64,000 nt of DNA. Origin: Phocoena phocoena (lineage: Eukaryota > Chordata > Mammalia > Artiodactyla > Phocoenidae). The position numbers were made by a program, and so were the translations under genes. The stretch spans positions 50,733,124-50,797,123 of the forward strand of contig NC_089226.1 of the NCBI RefSeq assembly GCF_963924675.1, given 5' to 3'. Of the stretch, positions 58,900-64,000 are shown piece by piece. How positions within the stretch are numbered: the stretch's first letter is position 1; the number at the start of each line of letters is the position of its first letter. The notes beneath the pieces are model-generated. The model was not told the DNA's origin. It saw only the letters and a list, made by a program, of their open reading frames with translations, and ran no database searches.

Positions 58900-60660
58900 T
58901 TTTGCATGAACCAACACAAGCTCAGGCTCACACGTGAAGCAGGCCCAAAGAAGCATAGCAACAACTTTGAGAACTGAAATATGATATAAACCACTGCTCA
59001 AGCCCCAGATTATACCTTGAGAGGGATATAAGTGGGATAGACCCAAAGCAGCATAGCAAAAGCTTGGAAGGCCAAACTGCTATTGGAATCACTTCCACAG
59101 AAAGTTGATGGAACTTGTATGAACCTAACTGAGTTGATTGCCTGATACACCCAAAAATTCAACACTTAACATAGAATTTTAATAGGACTCAAAATTTCAC
59201 AGCATACTATTCAAAATGTTCAGGTTACAATTAAGAATTCCTCCACATAGAAAGAACCAGGAAAATCTAACCAATTCTCAGGGGGAAAGGGAATCAACAA
59301 ATGCCAATCAAGAAAGTATACAAGTGATGGACTTATCAAGCAAAGATGTTAAAGCAGATATTTTTAGCATCCTTATGAGGTAAAGGAAAGCACTATTGAA
59401 ATGAATGCAAACATAGATGTTATCAGCAAAAACCCAGAAACTGTAAAATAAATCAAATAGAAATTTTAGAACTGAAAAATAAAATATCTGAAATGAAGCA
59501 TTTACTTCTCAACTCAATAACAGAATGGAGATGAAAAGGAAAGAGCTTGGAGATAGGTCAATAGAAATTATCCAATTTGAAAAACAGAGAGTAAAAAGAT
59601 AGAATTTGAAGAGCCTCCACAGCCTATGAGACAATATCAAAGTATCTAAAATTTGTTATTGAAATTCCAGAAGGAGAAGAGAAAACTATAGTGAAGAAAC
59701 AAATATTTGAAGAAATAGTTGCTAAAGTTGTTTCAAATTTGTTGAAGTACATGAATTTACAGGCTTAAAAATTTCATCAAAACTAAAACAGGGAAAATCA
59801 AGGAAAATCATGCAAGGACAAACAATTATAATTAGACTGCTGAAAACCAAAGAAAAGAAACAAGATCTTGAAAGCAACCAGAGAAAAGTGATCATTACAT
59901 ATAGGAAAACAAATTGAATGACTGCAGATTTCTAAGAATCCATAAAGGCCATAAAACATTGGAACATTATTTTTCATGTGCCCAAAGAGAAGAAGTATCA
60001 ACACACAATTCTATATCAAGAAAAAATATTCTTCAGAAGTGGTGGAAAAATAAAGATATTCTCAGATTAAGAAAAAAATAATAGATTTCATCACCAATAG
60101 ACTAATATAGAAAGAAATGGTAACTTATGTTCTTTAGACTAGAGAAAAATATCAAAAAGAAACTTGGAGTTGGAGAAATGAAGAAAGAACAACAAATGGT
60201 AAATATAAGAGATTTTTTTCCCCTCCATTTATATTTTTAAAAATAAGTATCACTGTTTAAAGCAAAAAATATATAATATTGTCTTGTGGGGCTTTTAATA
60301 AATGTAAATGTAATATTTATGATAATTACAACCTAAAGTTGGAAGGAATACAGACCTGTATATTTGTAAAACTTCTCTATTTTACTTGGAATGGTAGAAT
60401 ATTAACTCTAAGTAGACTGTGAAAGATTAGATATGTATATTTTAATCCCAGGAGCGAATACTATAAATAACACAAAAAGGTATAGTCAAAAAAGTCAACA
60501 GATAAAATGAAATTCTAAAATATTATTCACTTAATCCAAAAGGCAAAGGGGGAGCAGAGAAATAAGAAACTGACTAGAAAAGCAGATAGTAAATTAAAAA
60601 ATGGTCAACCTAAATCTGAACATATTATTGAATACATTAAGTGGAAATGGTCTAGGTTTC
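58900..60660 (+). mobile_element. Old sense L1 (or HAL1) ORF1 region
   Basis: ORF1-like text is readable: 'ttgaaattccagaaggagaa', 'attagactgctgaaaaccaa' and 'ttctcagattaagaaaaaaa'. It is followed by the inter-ORF spacer ('actgtttaaagcaaaaaata') and the very start of ORF2 ('gtggaaatggtctaggtttc'). The absence of the rest of ORF2 leaves open an L1M fragment or a HAL1 (ORF1-only) element. Confidence 0.65.
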
Positions 60661-61154
60661 AAATTCCTGGTAAGATGTTTTAAGCACACTCTACCCTGTC
60701 TCTCCCATTGAGTATGATTATAAATCCTGAAAAAATACACTGAGTAACTATTTGTGAAAAGTAAAGTGTAGCAGGCAGATAAGGGAAGACATGAATTTAT
60801 AGTACTACCAAACCAGCAGTGAGTTTACCACTTTTTCCTCTTCCAGTTCCCCTGGTCAGAGCTCAGTGCATTGGAAACCTGGATGTTCCATGCATTGGAC
60901 ACTTTTCTGTGATCTGCAAGTACCAGAGCACAGAAAATGCTCCAAGAGATTTACTCTATTTCTGGTTTAATGAATGAACAAGGGAATACCTAATGCTCAG
61001 AGGCAGTTTGGAATCTATCCCATCTTTCTCTTTCTTATCTCTGTTCTCTTATTGTTCCATGGTAGTGATTGCAGCTTGTGGCAATGGCAGACTGCAGGAG
61101 CTGAAACTCTGACGGAGGAGAAACTTTCTTGGATTGTGGTTTGGTGTTTGACAT

Positions 61155-62430
61155 TAATTTAGGGAATTCTCAGTCATTATATTTCAAATATTTCTTCTGT
61201 TTTCTCTCTATTGTACTCCTTCCCATTGCATATATGTTACCACAGTCCTTGGATATTCTGTTCTTTTTTTCTTTCAGTCTTTATTCTATTTGCTTTTTGG
61301 TTTTCAAGGATTCTACTGATATATCCTCTAGCTTAGAGATCCTTTCTTCAGCCATGTCCAGTTTACTGATAAGCCCATCAAAAACATTCCTCATTTCTGT
61401 TACAGTGTTTTTTTATCTCTAACATTTCTTTTTGTTTTTTTCCTTAGGACTTCCATCTCTCTGCTTACATTGCCCATCTGTACTTGCATGCTGTCTACAT
61501 TATCCTTTAGAGTCTCTAGTATATTAATCACTGTTGTTTTAAATTCTTGTCTAATGATTCCAAGATCCCTGCCATGTCTGGTTCTCATGTTCTGTCTTCT
61601 CAAATTCCTTTTTTTTTTCTTTTCTGCCTTTTGTTATGCCTTGTGATTTTTTTTTTTTCTTGAAAGCCAGATATTTGTTCTGGGTAAAAGGAACTGCTGT
61701 AAGTAGTCCTTAAATAATGTGGTGGTGAGGTGGGGGGGTGGGGAGGGGAAGCAGTCTATAGTACTTTGATTAGGTCTCAGTTTTAGTGAGCCTACACCTC
61801 TGGAATTTTAAAATCACAAGTGTTTCTCAGTTTTTTTTTTCTTCCTCTCTTTGATGGGACAGAGTGGCTAGAGTAGGCCAGGGTTCGATATTTGGATATT
61901 TCCTTGCCCCTGTCAGAGAGGCTCTGATAATACCCAAGTAGGTTCATTTTAGCTAATTAGTTTCTCCTGGAGGCAGACCTTATTAAGAAGATCAGAGTTC
62001 TCTGGTGTATTTCAAAATGATTCCTTTTCCCCTCCTCCTGCCAGAAGACTGAGGAGATTTTTCTCTGTTTTATAGCGTGGGCAACTGGCTGAATTCACGG
62101 AGGTAAATGTCATAGTATGCGGGGGATCCCCCTCTGATGAGGTGCCCCTGAAAGTTTACTCTCTCAGAGTTGTTTGCACTGAGCCTCCAGCAATTTGTCA
62201 GCTACAGTTCAGGTTTTCCTACCCTTTACTGCTTCCTAAGGCACTTTCTGCTCCTGCATCTCTGCTCTGGTGAGTGACGATTCCCTTTATTCACCTTTCT
62301 GTCTCTCTTATCTTGGGAGCAGTCAGCTGCCCTTGTGTCTTCCCCTCTCTTATAGATCTAAGAAGAATTGCTGACTTTTTTCAATCTGTTTAGCTTGTTG
62401 CTAGGGTGGAGTGGTGACTTCAAACCTCCT
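61155..62430 (-). mobile_element. Old antisense L1 ORF1 and 5' UTR
   Basis: 'tatttcaaatatttcttctg', 'tcttcagccatgtccagttt' and 'acttccatctctctgcttac' are antisense ORF1, and 'ttgaaagccagatatttgtt' with 'gggtaaaaggaactgctgta' the antisense 5' UTR. It points toward the sense L1 at 58900-60660. Both hold ORF1, so they are separate insertions rather than one inverted element. Confidence 0.65.
61732..61748 (+). other. G-quadruplex motif in old L1 5' UTR
   Basis: Runs of seven, four and four G are joined by single bases; the seven-G run can supply two tracts with a one-base loop. Stability is likely but lower than that of the motif at 34443. Confidence 0.65.
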
Positions 62431-63200
62431 TTCATTCAAAACCAGAAGCCAATAACCATCATTTCATTTTAAGAAGTGGACAAATGTGTTCTATTTGTCA
62501 TGATTAATGAATACCCACATATCCAGGGACTCACAATTTTTTTCTCTTGATTTTCCATTTTATACTTTAAAAACTTACATATGATGCCTAGTTGTTTGTG
62601 ACCTGTCTAGTCCTGTCAGTAAAATCTACAATAGGGATTCATTTCTTTATTTTTCCTGTCTGTCATAGGCTTCATTAAAGGAAAATATATAAAATAATTC
62701 CAGTTAAATAACATTAACTTACTTGCAAAAGCATGAAAATTCTTACATGTGCATATTATTAGTTATTATTGTTTTCTTTTGATAAATAACAAGATTGGAG
62801 TACTGACATGCCGCCCTGGCAACAAAATTCTAACAGCAGTTTCACTTGAAGTTAACCTTTTTTAGAAGCACACCATTAATCAAATCCAGAAGAATTCTTT
62901 TTCAGGCCTGAAAAAAAAAATGGAGTTTGACTGGATACATAAAAAGCAATGAATTACTATAGTTTTAGGAATAATTTTGCAAAAGAGTTAGGGGGTGGAA
63001 TAAAGAAGCAAAGCCAGACTTACTTGATTGTAAACATGTACGTGTGAAGTGAACATCAGATTATGTATTGTATACAACGATGTAAACATAGCATGGTTCT
63101 AGTTTTAATTCAATTCATTTCTCACTAAGGAATGGGTGAAATTCTCTAAGTGTGGCTAAGGCAATTGTAAAAATTGTTATTTTTTTTAATGCTGCTTTCC
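62430..63200. other. Unique AT-rich non-coding sequence
   Basis: Nothing recognised. Several TAAT-type cores are present. Confidence 0.4.
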
Positions 63201-63605
63201 CCAGTTTTGAGGCCGTAGCTAGAGTTCCTGTTCTTGAGCAGCAGTGGATTAAGTACACACTCCAACACCTCTCTTGTCAGGGCTGGGGCTCTCAGAATCA
63301 AGGAATGCTATGTACTAACCCTAATTGCCCCAGGACCAGGTGCCAGGTAACTAAGGACAGTTTCCTATGTCCCTGAGCCTGAAATTATTCAAATTGGCCA
63401 GTCCACAGGGAGCCTGTGAAACCCCGCTAGCCCCACCCCATTTGCCATATATAAGCTGTGCCCTACAGCTCAGCATGCTGTTACCCTGGCTGCAGAGACT
63501 ACTCCCTGTGTGGCCCTGCCTGGAAGCCTTCTCTTGTTTGGAGCTCTAAGTAACAAAGAGTTCTGCCTTTCATCTATCTGAGTGTCATTGTGTTGTACCC
63601 CACCA
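63200..63605 (+). mobile_element. Probable endogenous retrovirus solo LTR (ERV1-like)
   Basis: A TATA box 'catatataagctg' (about 63447-63459) is followed by a GC-richer R/U5-like part ('actactccctgtgtggccct', 'ttctcttgtttggagctcta') and an end near 'tgtgttgtaccccacca'. The upstream 'ctagccccaccccatttgcc' fits an LTR promoter. There are no gag, pol or env remnants in the window, so it is a solo LTR or the edge of an element. Ends are approximate. Confidence 0.5.
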
Positions 63606-64000
63606 TCAAAATGACCTTTAAATCTTGTAAAAGAGAAATTCTCAGACTTTGTACTCTCTATCTACTTTCTCATCTGCCAACCAGGCTTAGCATTTCATCT
63701 GTGTTCATTGAAATATCTGCTTCCTTTTCTCATCATTGAGGACGAACTCTGTGATAAATATGCCAGTGTACAATATATAGTGTGAGCAAGGAGCTCCAGG
63801 TAAAGAGTAGTAGGAAATGGGGTGGAGAAATTTTGGAACGGGGAAAATGAAAAGGGACTCTATGTTATATTAATGTCCAGAAATGCATATTTTAAGTGAG
63901 ACACTGTGTTTCATCACTGAATTCTCATAATTGCTCTGTTTACAAAGAAATAACAGGCCCAAAATGAAGTTACTTGTGCTAAACCCCACATCAGCGAACC
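63606..64000. other. Unique non-coding sequence
   Basis: Nothing recognised up to the window edge. Confidence 0.4.

Noticed and set aside
58900..62430. One L1 with a 5' inversion (sense left half, antisense right half)
   Set aside because: Both halves include the ORF1 region, so they cannot be complementary parts of a single element.

Overview
The window reads as mammalian nuclear DNA, most likely from a toothed whale or a close relative. It is AT-rich. About half or more is recognisable interspersed repeats of all ages, from MIR/L2 fossils to L1 and SINE copies that still keep clear target-site duplications (TSDs). The lineage clue is three tRNA-derived SINEs of the CHR type (about 9125-9490, 11872-12082, 14107-14313), which are characteristic of whales, hippos and ruminants; the short ~210-base form with a GC-rich body is especially abundant in toothed whales. 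The L1 elements are of the cetartiodactyl type. Species assignment is inference.

I find no intact protein-coding gene, no convincing exon and no functional RNA gene. The longest open frames are pieces of decayed L1 ORF1/ORF2. The window looks intergenic or deep-intronic.

Layout. 1-8750: mostly unique AT-rich sequence with MIR, L2 and LTR fossils and a 43-base (CTAG)n microsatellite. 8755-15300: a stack of nested insertions in old antisense L1, containing two L1 copies, three SINEs and an L2-bearing insert. 15300-19540: LTR fossils, a (GT)23 repeat and unique sequence. 19542-24614: a nearly complete sense L1 that starts just upstream of ORF1, so it lacks the promoter; both ORFs are broken. 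24630-32780: unique sequence with MIR, L2, Tigger, hAT and old L1 fragments. 32797-33364: a 5'-inverted L1 with a 16-base TSD and a tRNA-Ala pseudogene. 33400-41480: LTR, MIR and L1 fossils, a short-loop G-quadruplex motif and a MER1-like hAT element. 41488-43795: an antisense L1 that keeps its GC-rich 5' UTR but has lost its interior. 43800-50120: a nearly full-length ancient antisense L1 holding an hAT element, which itself holds a sense L1 fragment. 50330-64000: L2, MIR and old L1 fragments, a perfect 17-bp hairpin, a purine-rich tract and LTR-like sequence near the right end.

Nothing here forms a working multi-gene system. The items of most interest are records of retrotransposition and replication errors: the internally deleted L1, the twin-primed L1, a triple TSD around an A-only insertion, and the perfect hairpin. 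Repeat family names are from recognition by eye and should be confirmed with RepeatMasker/Dfam.
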